From Paraburkholderia ginsengiterrae (lineage in GTDB: Bacteria; Pseudomonadota; Gammaproteobacteria; Burkholderiales; Burkholderiaceae): DNA of 64,000 nt. The notes under the pieces are model-generated. The model was given only the letters and a program-made list of their open reading frames with translations, was not told where the DNA came from and did not search any database. A program made the translations under genes and the position numbers. Positions within the stretch are counted from its first letter, which is position 1, and every line of letters starts with the position of its first letter. Location: assembly GCF_001645125.1 (NCBI RefSeq), contig NZ_LXKA01000221.1:124001-188000 (forward strand), read 5' to 3'. This document shows, piece after piece, positions 43,634 through 52,680 of the stretch.

Positions 43634-43984
43634 TCAAGACTGCTTTTCGAGTTTCACGATGGTCAGCGTGCCGTCGACGTTTTCGACACGTACCTTGACC
43701 TTGTCACCCACGTGAACCTGCTTGACCATCGCAGGGTCCTTTGCCTTGAAGGCCATCGTCATCGGCGGCATCCCGACGTTCTCGAGCGCACCGTGTTTCA
43801 GCGTGACCATGCCGCTCGCCGGGTCCACCTTCTTGACTTCCGCGTCGGTCAGCGCGGCGTTCGACGACGCCTTCGCAGCGGAAGGCTTCGCAGACATGTT
43901 CATGCCTGCCATATCGTCGCCGGCGAATGCAGGGGTAGCCAGGACAGCTGCCAACGCAGCAGACACAACAATCAGTTTCTTCAT
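43634..43984 (-). CDS. cusF: Periplasmic copper chaperone, CusF-like
   Basis: A 116-residue protein with a signal peptide ([20 protein letters not shown], cleavage near AFA-G). A Met-rich spacer (DDMAGMNMS) leads to the OB-fold: [13 protein letters not shown] and [13 protein letters not shown]. The ligands His and the two Met of MTM-type sites are kept. The Trp that caps copper in E. coli CusF (NWPEMTM) is Met here (GMPPMTM). It is the last gene of the operon and overlaps the cusA stop (ATGA, 43981-43984). Confidence 0.9.
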   Translation of the reverse strand: MKKLIVVSAALAAVLATPAFAGDDMAGMNMSAKPSAAKASSNAALTDAEVKKVDPASGMVTLKHGALENVGMPPMTMAFKAKDPAMVKQVHVGDKVKVRVENVDGTLTIVKLEKQS

Positions 43985-46900
43985 CGGATTTCTCCAGTTT
44001 CGATAGAGGGCACTCGCGTGCCGGAGGGGACTACTTCGGGGAACTGCTCATCGCTCGCACGTCTTGCGCGACGACGCTGCAACAGGTACCAGGCGGCGGG
44101 AATAACGAACATCGAAAGAAGCGGTGCGGTGACCATGCCGCCGACCATCGGCGCGGCGATGCGCTGCATGACTTCTGACCCGGAGCCGTGCCCGATCATG
44201 ATGGGGATGAGCCCTGCAAGCACCACCGCGACGGTCATGGCCTTGGGCCGCACTCGCAGCACTGCGCCTTCACGGATGGCATCGAGCAGCACGGCCTCGG
44301 TGAACGGTTCGCCATCTTCAAGGCGGCGATTCAGCGAGCCCTTCAGATACAACAGCATCACAACACCGAATTCCGCCGCAACGCCGGCTAGCGCGATAAA
44401 CCCGACCGACGTCGCAACCGATACCGCGTGCCCCAGAATCCAGATCAGCCAGAACCCGCCAACGAGCGCGAACGGCACCATGGACATCAACAGCAGTGCA
44501 TCGGCGGCCGAATTGAATGTCAGGAACAGAAGCACGAAGATGACCACGAGCGTCACGGGTATCACCGTGCGCAACTTCGCCGCCGCGCGCTCCAGATACT
44601 CGAACTGCCCAGACCACGCAATCGAATAACCCGGCGGCAACACCACCTTCTCCGCGACGGCGTGCTGCATCTCTTTCACGGCCGACTGCAGGTCCGTATT
44701 GCGAATATCGACGTAGACGAAGCCCGAGAGCCGCGCGTTTTCACTACGAATCGACGGTGGGCCATCGGTAATGGCGATATGCGCGACATCGCCGAGCTGG
44801 ATTTGTGCGCCCCGGTCGGTGATGACAGGCAACTGCCGCAACTTTTCGAGGGAATCCCTGACCTCGCGTGGATAGCGGATGTTGATCGGAAAGCGCTCCC
44901 GGCCGGAGATGACCTCACCGATGTTTTCGCCCCCAACCGCCGACGAGACGACGGACTGGATGTCCGCCACCGACAGTCCGTAACGTGCGGCCGCCAGGCG
45001 GTCAATATCGACGTCGATGTACCGCCCGCCATTCAGCCGCTCGGCGAGCGCGGAGGTCACACCCGGCAAATGCTTCACCGCCGCTTCGACCTGCGTCGCG
45101 ATGCTGTCGATCTGCGTCAGCTCGGGTCCTGAAATCTTGACCCCGACGGGCGTCTTGATGCCCGTCGACAGCATGTCGATGCGGTTGCGGATCGGCGGAA
45201 CCCATACATTCGACAGCCCTGGCACCTTCACCGTCCGGTCCAGTTCATCGACCAGCTTTTCCGGCGTCATGCCGGGTCGCCACTGGCTGCGCGGCTTGAA
45301 CTGGATCGTCGTCTCGAACATCTCGAGCCCCGGAGCGGGGTCGGTGGCCGTTTCAGCCTGGCCCGCCTTGCCAAAGACCGAAGCCACCTCCGGTACCGTC
45401 TTGATGAGCCGGTCGGTTTGCTGCAGCAACTCGCTTGCTTTCTCCGTCGAAATGCTGGGAAGCGCAGTCGGCATGTACAGCAGGTCACCCTCATCGAGCG
45501 GTGGCAGGAATTCTCCGCCAAGGCGCGAAACCGGGACGATAGTGGCAGCCAGCGCGACGACGGCGATGCCAATCGCAACCCATGGGCGTCGAAGCGTTGC
45601 CTCGAGCAGCGGCCTGTAGAGGCGAATCAGCACACGGTTGATGGGATTGGCGTTCTCATGCGGAATGCGGCCCCGGATGAGGTAGCCCATCAGCACGGGC
45701 ACGAGCGTCACGGACAGCCCGGCTGCAGCCGCAATCGTGTACGTCTTCGTGTATGCCAGCGGCGAGACGAGCTTGCCTTCCTGCCCCTCCAGTGAAAACA
45801 CCGGGATGAACGACAGCGTGATGATGAGCAGCGAGAAGAACAGCGCGGGCCCGACCTCGGCCGCCGATGTCGCAATCAGCTCCCAGCGCTGCGCTGCTGT
45901 GAGTTGCGTGTCGGGAAACTCGTGCTCGAACGCCTCCAGATGCTTGTGGGCGTTCTCTATCATCACAATGGCGGCGTCTATCATCGCGCCGATGGCAATG
46001 GCAATACCGCCGAGCGACATCAGGTTCGCGTTGATGCCCTGGTAGCGCATCACGATGAACGCGGCCAGTACGCCAAGCGGCAGCGACAGGATGGCCACGA
46101 ACGCACTGCGCAGGTGAAACAGGAACACCGCGCAGACTATCGCAACGACAATGAACTCCTCGATCAGCTTGTCCTTGAGGTTGTCCACCGCGCGGTCGAT
46201 GAGCTGTGAGCGGTCATAGGTCGTGACAACTTCGACGCCAGCTGGCAGCGACCGCTTCAGGTCAGTCAGCTTCGCCTTCACCGCCTCGATCGTCGTCAAC
46301 GCGTTCTTGCCCGAACGCATGACGATGACGCCACCCGTGACCTCGCCCTGACCATTCAGCTCCGCGATGCCACGGCGCGTATCGGGCCCGATCTGGATGC
46401 GCGCCACGTCGCCAAGCAGCACCGGCGTACCCGCATCGTTCGTGCGCAGCACGACGTGGCGAAAGTCATCCAGCGAATGAAGGTAGCCCGACGCGCGCAC
46501 CACGTACTCCGACTCAGCCAGTTCGACCACGGAGCCGCCCGACTCCTGATTGGCCTTGCTTAGCGCGTCGGCCACCTGCTGCTGCGTGATGCCGTATGCA
46601 CGCAGTTTGTCGGGGTCGAGCACGACCTGGTACTGGCGCACCATGCCGCCGATGCTCGCGACTTCCGAGACGTCCGGCACGGCTTTCAACTCGAATTTCA
46701 GGAACCAGTCGTTAAGTGCGCGCAGTTGTGCGAGATCGTGGTGACCGGTTTTATCAACGAGCGCATACTCATAGACCCAGCCCACACCGGTCGCGTCCGG
46801 ACCGAGCGATACCGTCGCGCCAGGCGGCAGCCGGCTCTGCACCTGGTTCAGGTATTCGAGCACGCGCGAACGTGCCCAATACTGGTCGGTCTTGTCATCG

Positions 46901-47190
46901 AAGAGCACATAGACGAAAGCTTCGCCGAACGACGAATACCCGCGAATGGCCTTCGCACCGGGCACGCCAAGCAGCGTCGTGGTGAGCGGATAGGTCACCT
47001 GGTCTTCGATGACCTGCGGCGCCTTGCCCGGGTACGAGGCCTTGATGATGACCTGCGTATCGGACAGGTCGGGCAGCGCGTCGAGTGGCGTTTGCGTGAC
47101 CGAGTAGACGCCCCACGCCGTGACGAGCACGGTCGCGAGCAGTACCAGGAACCGGTTGTGAATCGACCAGCGGATCAGGCGTGCAATCAT
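43981..47190 (-). CDS. cusA: Copper/silver RND efflux pump, CusA
   Basis: A 1069-residue heavy-metal RND transporter. The methionines that line the metal path in CusA are present at about 572 (GDLLYMP), 624 (LEMFET) and 673 (IDMLSTG). Proton-relay residues are seen in [13 protein letters not shown] (Asp), [11 protein letters not shown] (Glu) and RPKAMTVA (Lys). The pump moves Cu(I)/Ag(I) from the periplasm or cytoplasm through CusC. It overlaps cusB at its start (47187-47190) and cusF at its stop, so the three are translationally coupled. The C-terminal 25 residues after the last helix are basic and then acidic. Confidence 0.96.
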   Translation of the reverse strand: MIARLIRWSIHNRFLVLLATVLVTAWGVYSVTQTPLDALPDLSDTQVIIKASYPGKAPQVIEDQVTYPLTTTLLGVPGAKAIRGYSSFGEAFVYVLFDDKTDQYWARSRVLEYLNQVQSRLPPGATVSLGPDATGVGWVYEYALVDKTGHHDLAQLRALNDWFLKFELKAVPDVSEVASIGGMVRQYQVVLDPDKLRAYGITQQQVADALSKANQESGGSVVELAESEYVVRASGYLHSLDDFRHVVLRTNDAGTPVLLGDVARIQIGPDTRRGIAELNGQGEVTGGVIVMRSGKNALTTIEAVKAKLTDLKRSLPAGVEVVTTYDRSQLIDRAVDNLKDKLIEEFIVVAIVCAVFLFHLRSAFVAILSLPLGVLAAFIVMRYQGINANLMSLGGIAIAIGAMIDAAIVMIENAHKHLEAFEHEFPDTQLTAAQRWELIATSAAEVGPALFFSLLIITLSFIPVFSLEGQEGKLVSPLAYTKTYTIAAAAGLSVTLVPVLMGYLIRGRIPHENANPINRVLIRLYRPLLEATLRRPWVAIGIAVVALAATIVPVSRLGGEFLPPLDEGDLLYMPTALPSISTEKASELLQQTDRLIKTVPEVASVFGKAGQAETATDPAPGLEMFETTIQFKPRSQWRPGMTPEKLVDELDRTVKVPGLSNVWVPPIRNRIDMLSTGIKTPVGVKISGPELTQIDSIATQVEAAVKHLPGVTSALAERLNGGRYIDVDIDRLAAARYGLSVADIQSVVSSAVGGENIGEVISGRERFPINIRYPREVRDSLEKLRQLPVITDRGAQIQLGDVAHIAITDGPPSIRSENARLSGFVYVDIRNTDLQSAVKEMQHAVAEKVVLPPGYSIAWSGQFEYLERAAAKLRTVIPVTLVVIFVLLFLTFNSAADALLLMSMVPFALVGGFWLIWILGHAVSVATSVGFIALAGVAAEFGVVMLLYLKGSLNRRLEDGEPFTEAVLLDAIREGAVLRVRPKAMTVAVVLAGLIPIMIGHGSGSEVMQRIAAPMVGGMVTAPLLSMFVIPAAWYLLQRRRARRASDEQFPEVVPSGTRVPSIETGEIR

Positions 47191-48740
47191 TTCGCACCTC
47201 CTGCGGCTTCGACCTTTGTCAGCTGGTAGCCGTCATCCGATTGCCGGAAGACGAAATGCATCGTCTGGCCAGGCTTGACGTCCGCAAACGCGTCCGACGC
47301 TGGCTTGTTGAACGTCATCGTCATCGCAGGCCAGCCGAGCGCCGGCACCGGTTGATGCGAAAACGTGATGTCTTTCGGTGTGACGTTCTCGACCTTGCCG
47401 ATGGTCTCGTACGTCTGGGTGGCTGCAGGGGCAGAGGTTGGCGCCGAACCGCCCGTGGTCGCGGACGTGGTGCCTGTTACCGACGGTGCCGATCCACTTG
47501 CCAGCCTTGGCAGAACCGATTTCAGGCTGGCTTCCGAATCAATCAGGAACTGGCCGGAAGCCACCACCGTATCGCCGTCGTTCAACCCACCAAGAACCTC
47601 GGTATCGTTGCCGATGTCATTGCCCACGGTAACCGTAGCGGGCTGCAGACGGCCGTCGCCGTTCTTCAGGATAACGACGGATCGCTTGCCCGTCGTGATG
47701 ACAGCCTCGGACGGCACGAGCAGCCGCGACTCCGCCTTCTTGCCGGCCACGCGCACGCGCATCAGCATGCCCGGCGTCAGCCTGAAGGTTGAGTTGTCGA
47801 GCTCCAGACGTGCCTGCAGCGTGCGGCTGGTGGTACTGATGCCGGGCAGGATTTCGCGTAGCTGCCCCTTGAAGTGCTGCGCCGGGTCACCGGCAAACGT
47901 CGCGTCCACCGACATGCCTGGCCGCACACTGAGCGCGAGCGCCTCGGGAATTTCGACGATAAGCCACAGCTTCGAGAGACCCGCGACCTTGGCGAGCGTC
48001 TGACCCGGCGTCACCATCGCGCCATCCCTGACGTTCAGTTCGCTGATGACACCCGTTTCCGGCGACGACAGCACAATGTGTGTCTGTGCCTTTCCGGTGC
48101 TGTCGAGGGCCGCAATGATGCCCTCCGGAATCGACAGCGCACGCATCCGCGCACGGGACGCTTCCAGCATGCTGCTGTCCATTCCGCCGCGCCTGAGCGC
48201 CAGATACTCTTCCTGTGGCGCCAGCCAGTCGGGTACGAACAGCGACGCAATCGGTGCGCCCTTCGCAATCCGCTGCATCGGCGCGCTGGCGTAAAGGCGG
48301 TCGATATAACCGGTGACGCGCGTCTGCACGACGTCTGACTGCGATTCGTCGAACTGCGTCGTGCCGACGGCGTCGAATCCGTCCGACGTTTCCTGCCGGC
48401 GCACGGTCGCGTAGCGGATGCCGAGGTTCTGCTGGAGGCCGGAGTCAATCTTGATGCCCGTCGAGCTGCCGCCTTCGTCCGCGTAGACGGGCTCCAGCTG
48501 CATGTCCATGAAAGGCGACTTGCCCGGCTTGTCGAAATGCTGCGCCGGGACCATCGGATCGTGCCAGTACAGCACCTTACGCCCCGTCTTCGGGTCGACC
48601 TTGTCGCCGGGCGTGGTGGTGACGGCAGCGCTCGCTTCGCCAGCAGCGGGACGATGCGTGCCGGCGACATAGCCGACCGCGAGCAGCGCCGCTGCCGCAA
48701 ACACCATGAGGGCCGCGCGCGCCAGAAGTTTCTTTTGCAT
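47187..48740 (-). CDS. cusB: Membrane-fusion protein CusB with heavy-metal-binding and C-terminal CusF-like domains
   Basis: A 517-residue periplasmic adaptor. An N-terminal signal/anchor ([20 protein letters not shown]) is followed by a heavy-metal-binding domain ([33 protein letters not shown]). The usual barrel-hairpin core follows (about 100-400). After a Thr/Ser/Ala linker, a complete CusF-like domain begins ([20 protein letters not shown]), with His, Trp and the MTM pair of canonical CusF. So the fused domain keeps the Trp that the free CusF at 43634 lacks. The ATG at 48740 has GGAGAA upstream; a GTG at 48755 would bury this site. cusC ends 11 bases before the start. Confidence 0.94.
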   Translation of the reverse strand: MQKKLLARAALMVFAAAALLAVGYVAGTHRPAAGEASAAVTTTPGDKVDPKTGRKVLYWHDPMVPAQHFDKPGKSPFMDMQLEPVYADEGGSSTGIKIDSGLQQNLGIRYATVRRQETSDGFDAVGTTQFDESQSDVVQTRVTGYIDRLYASAPMQRIAKGAPIASLFVPDWLAPQEEYLALRRGGMDSSMLEASRARMRALSIPEGIIAALDSTGKAQTHIVLSSPETGVISELNVRDGAMVTPGQTLAKVAGLSKLWLIVEIPEALALSVRPGMSVDATFAGDPAQHFKGQLREILPGISTTSRTLQARLELDNSTFRLTPGMLMRVRVAGKKAESRLLVPSEAVITTGKRSVVILKNGDGRLQPATVTVGNDIGNDTEVLGGLNDGDTVVASGQFLIDSEASLKSVLPRLASGSAPSVTGTTSATTGGSAPTSAPAATQTYETIGKVENVTPKDITFSHQPVPALGWPAMTMTFNKPASDAFADVKPGQTMHFVFRQSDDGYQLTKVEAAGGAK

Positions 48741-48751
48741 GTTGTTCTCCT

Positions 48752-50047
48752 TCACTGACCCACGGACATAGAAGATGGCACGACCTGGTATTCGAGCTGG
48801 GCCCAGGTCTGGGACACATCGCGCTGCAGGTCCAGCACCTGAAGTTCAGCGTCAAGTTGCGCGCGCCTTGCAGCAAAGGTATCGGCGAGCGAGCCGGTGC
48901 CGGCCCGGTACGAGGCAGCCGCAAGTTGCGCGCGCTGATCTGCAGCCGGGAGCAGCGAATTGGAAAGATTGGCAATGCGCTCGCGACCGCTCGCGAGGGT
49001 GGCGGACTGGCTGCGAATGTCGGCTTCCACCTGGCGCCGCGCGTCTTCGTACATCAATCGCGCCTTGGTGGCGAGCTCCGCTTTCTCCGAGGTGTCCCGG
49101 TCCTGGCGGTCCTTGCGATTGATGGGCAGCGGAATGCTGACGCCAATCGACACCATGTTCGAATAGGCGCCGCCGCGTTGCTGATAGGCGATCTCCCATG
49201 TCCAGTTGGGGCTGCGGTTACTGTTCGCGACAGCCGTATCGGCATCGGCAACCTCGATGTCTCGCGAGGCTGCGACGAGGGTCGGCTGCACTTCACGCAG
49301 TTCCTCGGGCGGCAAAGATGACACATAGGACTGTGGCGAGGGTGGCTCGCCAGACACGTCGGAGACAGGCGTTGCTGTCCATCGTGACAGGCCGATGAGC
49401 GCGGTCTGCAAAGTCTCTTGTGCCTTGAGCATCTGGTCCTGCGTCTGCGCGAGCATCGCCTGAGCCTGCGTGACGTCGGCGGCAGTCGCCTTTGCCCCGC
49501 GGTAGGACGCTTTCGTTGCGTCCAGCTCATGGGTCATATGGTGAACGAGTTCCTGCTGCAGGGAGACGGCCTTCTTTGCATAGATTGCCTTCAGCCACGC
49601 GGTGGCGGTCTGCTGGCGGGTGTTCGCAAGCTGGGCCAGGTAGCCCGCCCGCTCGCGGTCGACGACGTTATTCGCCAGTTCGGACCGAAGTCGGCGCTTT
49701 TCACCCGACACCCATTCCTGCTCGATGCCGATGCGGCGCATCGTCATGAAATCCTGGCCGATGGTGAATTTCTGCTGCCCGTTCACGGGCAGATTGTCGA
49801 TGCCAGCCTTGAGGGTCGGGTCGGGCAGTTGCCCGGCTCGGACGGACGCTTCAGAGCTGGCGCGTACCGATGCTTGCGCCGCCCCCATGGCGGCGGAGTG
49901 GTCGGTGGCAGCCTGCAGTGCTGCGTCGAGCGTAACGGGCGCTTGCTGGGCGTAAGCAGAGGCGCTCGCGCGAATCAGTACCGCAAGAAGTGGACGCGCG
50001 CACAACGGCGCACGCCGACGTGACGGCGCGTCAATAGTGGAAAACAT
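48752..50047 (-). CDS. cusC: Outer-membrane channel, TolC/CusC family
   Basis: A 431-residue OEP-family protein. The signal sequence (PLLAVLIRASASAYA, to about residue 34) is followed by the repeated coiled-coil halves (VTLDAALQAATDHSAAMGAA, then long helices with LDATKASYRGAKATAADVTQ, later RAQLAAASYRAGTGSLADTF). No lipobox Cys is obvious, unlike E. coli CusC. It provides the outer-membrane exit for CusBA. The gene is preceded by two small hairpins (50085-50122) that separate it from the Met-rich small gene. Confidence 0.92.
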   Translation of the reverse strand: MFSTIDAPSRRRAPLCARPLLAVLIRASASAYAQQAPVTLDAALQAATDHSAAMGAAQASVRASSEASVRAGQLPDPTLKAGIDNLPVNGQQKFTIGQDFMTMRRIGIEQEWVSGEKRRLRSELANNVVDRERAGYLAQLANTRQQTATAWLKAIYAKKAVSLQQELVHHMTHELDATKASYRGAKATAADVTQAQAMLAQTQDQMLKAQETLQTALIGLSRWTATPVSDVSGEPPSPQSYVSSLPPEELREVQPTLVAASRDIEVADADTAVANSNRSPNWTWEIAYQQRGGAYSNMVSIGVSIPLPINRKDRQDRDTSEKAELATKARLMYEDARRQVEADIRSQSATLASGRERIANLSNSLLPAADQRAQLAAASYRAGTGSLADTFAARRAQLDAELQVLDLQRDVSQTWAQLEYQVVPSSMSVGQ

Positions 50048-50084
50048 GTTCTAACCCCAATGACGGAGTCCCATAGGGAATCCA

Positions 50085-50122
50085 CGTCCTGGACGCAGGA
50101 CGACCTCGCCGCGAGTGCGGCG
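50085..50122 (-). promoter_or_regulatory. Two hairpins between the small copper gene and cusC
   Basis: CGTCCTG-GACG-CAGGACG (50085-50102) and CGCCGC-GAGT-GCGGCG (50107-50122) are perfect stems in the 92-base gap. They may adjust the level of cusCBAF against the upstream small genes by processing or partial termination. Confidence 0.5.
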
Positions 50123-50139
50123 AACCTGTCAGCAAGGGA

Positions 50140-50502
50140 TCAGAGTGTGCGAGGGGGGCGCCAGAGGCCGGCCGGTTCACGGACGGCGAGCGACTGTGCG
50201 TAGTGGAATACAAGCGGGCTGGTCAGCCCGGCGGGACGGCTTACCTCAATGCGCGGCACGGGGTGATACAGGCTGCCGAGCTGACATTGCGCTGTCGCCT
50301 TGCAGAACAAGCCTTTGGCTTTAACCGGTTGGGACGATTTCATCATCTCGCACCCAGGCATCGCCGACGACATCTCGCTGCCGTTGTCAGCATTCATGCT
50401 CATCTGCATCGGACATTCTCCGGTCAAGCCGCTGGCTGCCAGCCCACTGATGGGCAGCACAGCGCAGAGCAACAGGAGGATGAAAGTCCGGAATAGTTTC
50501 AT
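50140..50502 (-). CDS. Small exported Met/Cys-containing protein of the copper operon
   Basis: A 120-residue protein with a signal peptide (MKLFRTFILLLLCAVLPISG, cleavage near LAA-S). The mature part has a Met/Cys-rich segment (ECPMQMSMNADNG, SEMSSAMPGCEMMKS) suited to Cu(I), then FCKATAQCQLGS. Proteins of this kind sit at the head of many Burkholderiales cus operons; their role is presumably periplasmic copper binding or sensing (inference). The next gene downstream is cusC, and a second small exported protein lies directly upstream. Confidence 0.82.
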   Translation of the reverse strand: MKLFRTFILLLLCAVLPISGLAASGLTGECPMQMSMNADNGSEMSSAMPGCEMMKSSQPVKAKGLFCKATAQCQLGSLYHPVPRIEVSRPAGLTSPLVFHYAQSLAVREPAGLWRPPRTL

Positions 50503-50521
50503 GGCAGCAGATGTGGCGCCG

Positions 50522-50689
50522 CTAGTTTACCCAAAAATCAGCGATGGGGGTCGCCGCGAGCTGCCCAGCCATGTGCGAGGCCGGGATCGGGGACGAAACG
50601 TGAGAGCAAAGCGGCGCCTGCGCGGCGAACCCTGCCAGAGGCAGCCACGCAACCAGAAAGTACAGCGCCAGTTTTACAGCCCACTTCAC
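50522..50689 (-). CDS. Unreported 55-residue exported protein in the copper operon leader
   Basis: A GTG start at 50689 has GGGAG 10 bases upstream. Translation gives MKWAVKLALYFLVAWLPLAG, then FAAQAPLCSHVSSP, IPASHMAGQLAATPIADFWV and N, ending in TAG at 50522-50524. The first 23 residues are a textbook signal peptide ending FAA-Q. The mature peptide has one Cys, two His and one Met. It lies 19 bases before the Met-rich small gene in the same direction. The small size and GTG start make it easy to miss. A real gene is likely from the signal peptide, ribosome site and operon position; the function is not known. Confidence 0.68.
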   Translation of the reverse strand: MKWAVKLALYFLVAWLPLAGFAAQAPLCSHVSSPIPASHMAGQLAATPIADFWVN

Positions 50690-50725
50690 GATCTTGCGCT
50701 CCCGTTTAGTGTCTATGCCCAGGTT

Positions 50726-50893
50726 TCACGAGTTTGCTCGGTCGTCCACTCCCGATGCTGACCTTTCCAGCAGACTCGACTCGCGACGCGCGAGCTTCCG
50801 CCCGTCACCCCGGCCCAGTTCATCGAGAATGGGGCAGGAAGGCCGACGATCCCTCGCGCAATGCCGCGCGAGATGCGCGAGTGCGTCCCGCAT
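50726..50893 (-). pseudogene. C-terminal remnant of a CueR-like MerR regulator
   Basis: From an ATG at 50893 the minus strand reads MRDALAHLARHCARDRRPSC, then PILDELGRGDG and a basic tail to TGA at 50726. The pattern Leu-x2-Leu, Cys-x7-Cys and CPIL-D-L is the C-terminal dimer helix and copper-binding loop of CueR, with the C-x7-C spacing of Cys112/Cys120 in E. coli. The whole N-terminal DNA-binding half is absent: an in-frame TAG lies just upstream, and the CueR-type promoter takes its place. Transcription from that promoter would begin about at the ATG, so translation is unlikely. Confidence 0.72.
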
Positions 50894-50899
50894 CCCGAC

Positions 50900-50930
50900 A
50901 AGCTAGACCTTCCTGCCGTGGGAAGGTCAA
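50900..50930 (-). promoter_or_regulatory. CueR-type copper promoter with 19-bp spacer
   Basis: On the minus strand TTGACC (complement of 50925-50930) is followed after 19 bases by TAGCTT (complement of 50900-50905). The spacer contains the dyad GACCTTCC-N7-GGAAGGTC (50906-50928), the classical CueR box of copA promoters. The long 19-bp spacer is typical for MerR-type activation. It points toward the small exported genes and cusCBAF. No intact CueR gene is in the window, so the activator must be elsewhere. The remaining bases 50931-51283 hold no gene, only a tandem repeat. Confidence 0.88.
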
Positions 50931-51145
50931 GCGTTTTGCGTCAGGCCACGTAAATATTTAGGCGATTCCTCTTTGTGCCGCCATGTATCCGCTGGGCGCG
51001 TTGATACATGCGCTTGCAAAAACCCTCGTTCATGGAAACAAGCGAGATACATCCGCGCGTTTTACTACATCAACACCGAGTCGGCTTTGCGTTAAGGATT
51101 GTCGCCAATGGCTCGTGCGATCACATTGCCATCGCGGTGGTTGCC

Positions 51146-51187
51146 AGCGCTGGAAGGTCGGCAAGCGCTGGAAGGTCGGCAAGCGCT
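51146..51187. repeat. 18-bp tandem duplication
   Basis: AGCGCTGGAAGGTCGGCA occurs twice in tandem (51146-51163 and 51164-51181), followed by six bases of a third copy. It lies 100 bases before the DipZ-like gene, possibly in its leader. A recent slippage or duplication. Confidence 0.8.
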
Positions 51188-51283
51188 GCTATCTGCGCCA
51201 ATTCCTGGCCTTGCCCGCGATTTTTTGCCATTCGCGCCCGTGCGCACAGGGTGTGGCTCCCTCACTTGTTATGGAAAGCGATC

Positions 51284-52462
51284 ATGAAAATAACTGCCCG
51301 GCTTAACCGTTTCATCCTCGCAACCCTGCTGCTTTCCACCTCCGTCGCGGCCTTTGCCGACGGCGATGGTGGGATCAAACAGGGAATGCTGGACCGCAAT
51401 TTCCCGGCGTTGGCCGCCGCCAAAGTTGAAGACGCGGCAACGCTGGCGAAGCAGGAAGCATCGTCGTTTTTGATGAAGGTCTCGGCGCGCAGCGCGCTGA
51501 CCGTGGAAGGCACGCTGCCCCCGCTCGACGGCGCCGTGCAATGGCTCAATTCGCCCCCGCTCACGGCTGCCGATCTGCGCGGCAAGGTCGTGATCGTCGA
51601 CTTCTGGACCTACTCGTGCATCAATTCCCTGCGCATGCTGCCGTACCTGAAGGCCTGGGCCGACAAGTACCGCTCGGCGGGCCTCGTCGTGATCGGCGTG
51701 CACGCGCCCGAGTTCGGGTTCGAAAAAGACACCGGAAACGTGCGCCACGCAGTGAGCGACCTGAAGATCGACTACCCGGTCGCGATCGACAACGACCACG
51801 CGATCTGGAATGCGTTCAGCAACGATTCCTGGCCGGCCAATTACTTCATCGATGCACGAGGTCGCATTCGCTATCACCAGTTCGGCGAGGGTAACTACGC
51901 GGAATCCGAGCAGGTCATTCGCGAGCTGCTGACCGAGGCGGGCGCGAAGAACCTGCCGGGCGGGTTCGTTGCCGACACCGGCAAGGGCGCCGAAGCGCCG
52001 CCCGCATTCGGCGAGTTGCAGTCGCCGGAGACCTACCTCGGGTACGCACGCGCGCAGGGATTCGCGTCGGCGGGCGATTTGGTCGTCAACCAACCGCACC
52101 TCTACGCGGGTCGTGCGCTGAAGCTGAATCAGTGGGCGCTCGCGGGGACTTGGACGCTCGGCGCCGAGCATGCCGACCTCGATCGCGCGGGAGGCGACAT
52201 CGTCTACCGGTTTCATGCACGCGACTTGCACCTGGTGCTCGGCCCATCGGCGGATGGCCGGCCGGTGCGGTTTCGCGTGACCGTCGATGGCGCGGCGCCC
52301 GGCGCGAACCACGGTGCTGACGTCGATGCCGACGGCAACGGCGTGGTGACTGGCCATCGGCTCTATCAGTTAGTTCGTCAGCAGGGCCCAATTGCGGATC
52401 GCACGTTCGAGATCCACTTTCTCGATCCGGGCGTGCAGGCGTATACGTTCACGTTTGGCTAA
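51284..52462 (+). CDS. Exported thioredoxin-fold protein (DipZ/TlpA-like) with CxxS
   Basis: A 392-residue protein. A signal peptide (ITARLNRFILATLLLSTSVA, cleavage near AFA-D) precedes a thioredoxin-fold domain (about 85-235): KVVIVDFWTYSCINSLRMLP, VVIGVHAPEFGFEKDTGNVR, WPANYFIDARGRIRYHQFGE. A C-terminal beta domain follows (about 245-392, ending AYTFTFG), as in DipZ. The active site is Cys112-Ile-Asn-Ser115, where DipZ relatives have CINC, so the resolving Cys is lost. It could act as an isomerase or trapped-intermediate form rather than a reductase. It is transcribed away from the copper operon. Start ATG at 51284 (MKITARLN). Confidence 0.88.
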   Translation: MKITARLNRFILATLLLSTSVAAFADGDGGIKQGMLDRNFPALAAAKVEDAATLAKQEASSFLMKVSARSALTVEGTLPPLDGAVQWLNSPPLTAADLRGKVVIVDFWTYSCINSLRMLPYLKAWADKYRSAGLVVIGVHAPEFGFEKDTGNVRHAVSDLKIDYPVAIDNDHAIWNAFSNDSWPANYFIDARGRIRYHQFGEGNYAESEQVIRELLTEAGAKNLPGGFVADTGKGAEAPPAFGELQSPETYLGYARAQGFASAGDLVVNQPHLYAGRALKLNQWALAGTWTLGAEHADLDRAGGDIVYRFHARDLHLVLGPSADGRPVRFRVTVDGAAPGANHGADVDADGNGVVTGHRLYQLVRQQGPIADRTFEIHFLDPGVQAYTFTFG

Positions 52463-52526
52463 GCGGCCCATTTGTCAGTCTGGATACGGAGAGAACTGTA
52501 ATGCGCCACCATTGGGAGGTCGAATG

Positions 52527-52549
52527 GTCGGTTCCTGGGTGGAACCGAC
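52527..52549. other. Perfect 9-bp hairpin in an intergenic region
   Basis: GTCGGTTCC-TGGGT-GGAACCGAC lies between the DipZ-like gene and the FGE-fold gene; there is no T-run. It may be another member of the degenerate intergenic repeat family. No gene is seen in 52463-52680. Confidence 0.45.
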
Positions 52550-52680
52550 GCCTGAATTTCTGGACGACGGTGCTATTGGCGCGTTTCGCTACCCGGCCAT
52601 GGCATTTGCGTCAATGCGAGGCCAGCGTCGTGAGACACTACAATTGGAGCCATTTGCCACTGTAAGCTGCCTTCATCGTC

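Noticed and set aside
50713-50901. 62-codon minus-strand frame in the copper operon leader
   Set aside because: It starts within the CueR-type -10 region, so it would not be transcribed from it; another frame shows the CueR C-terminal remnant instead.
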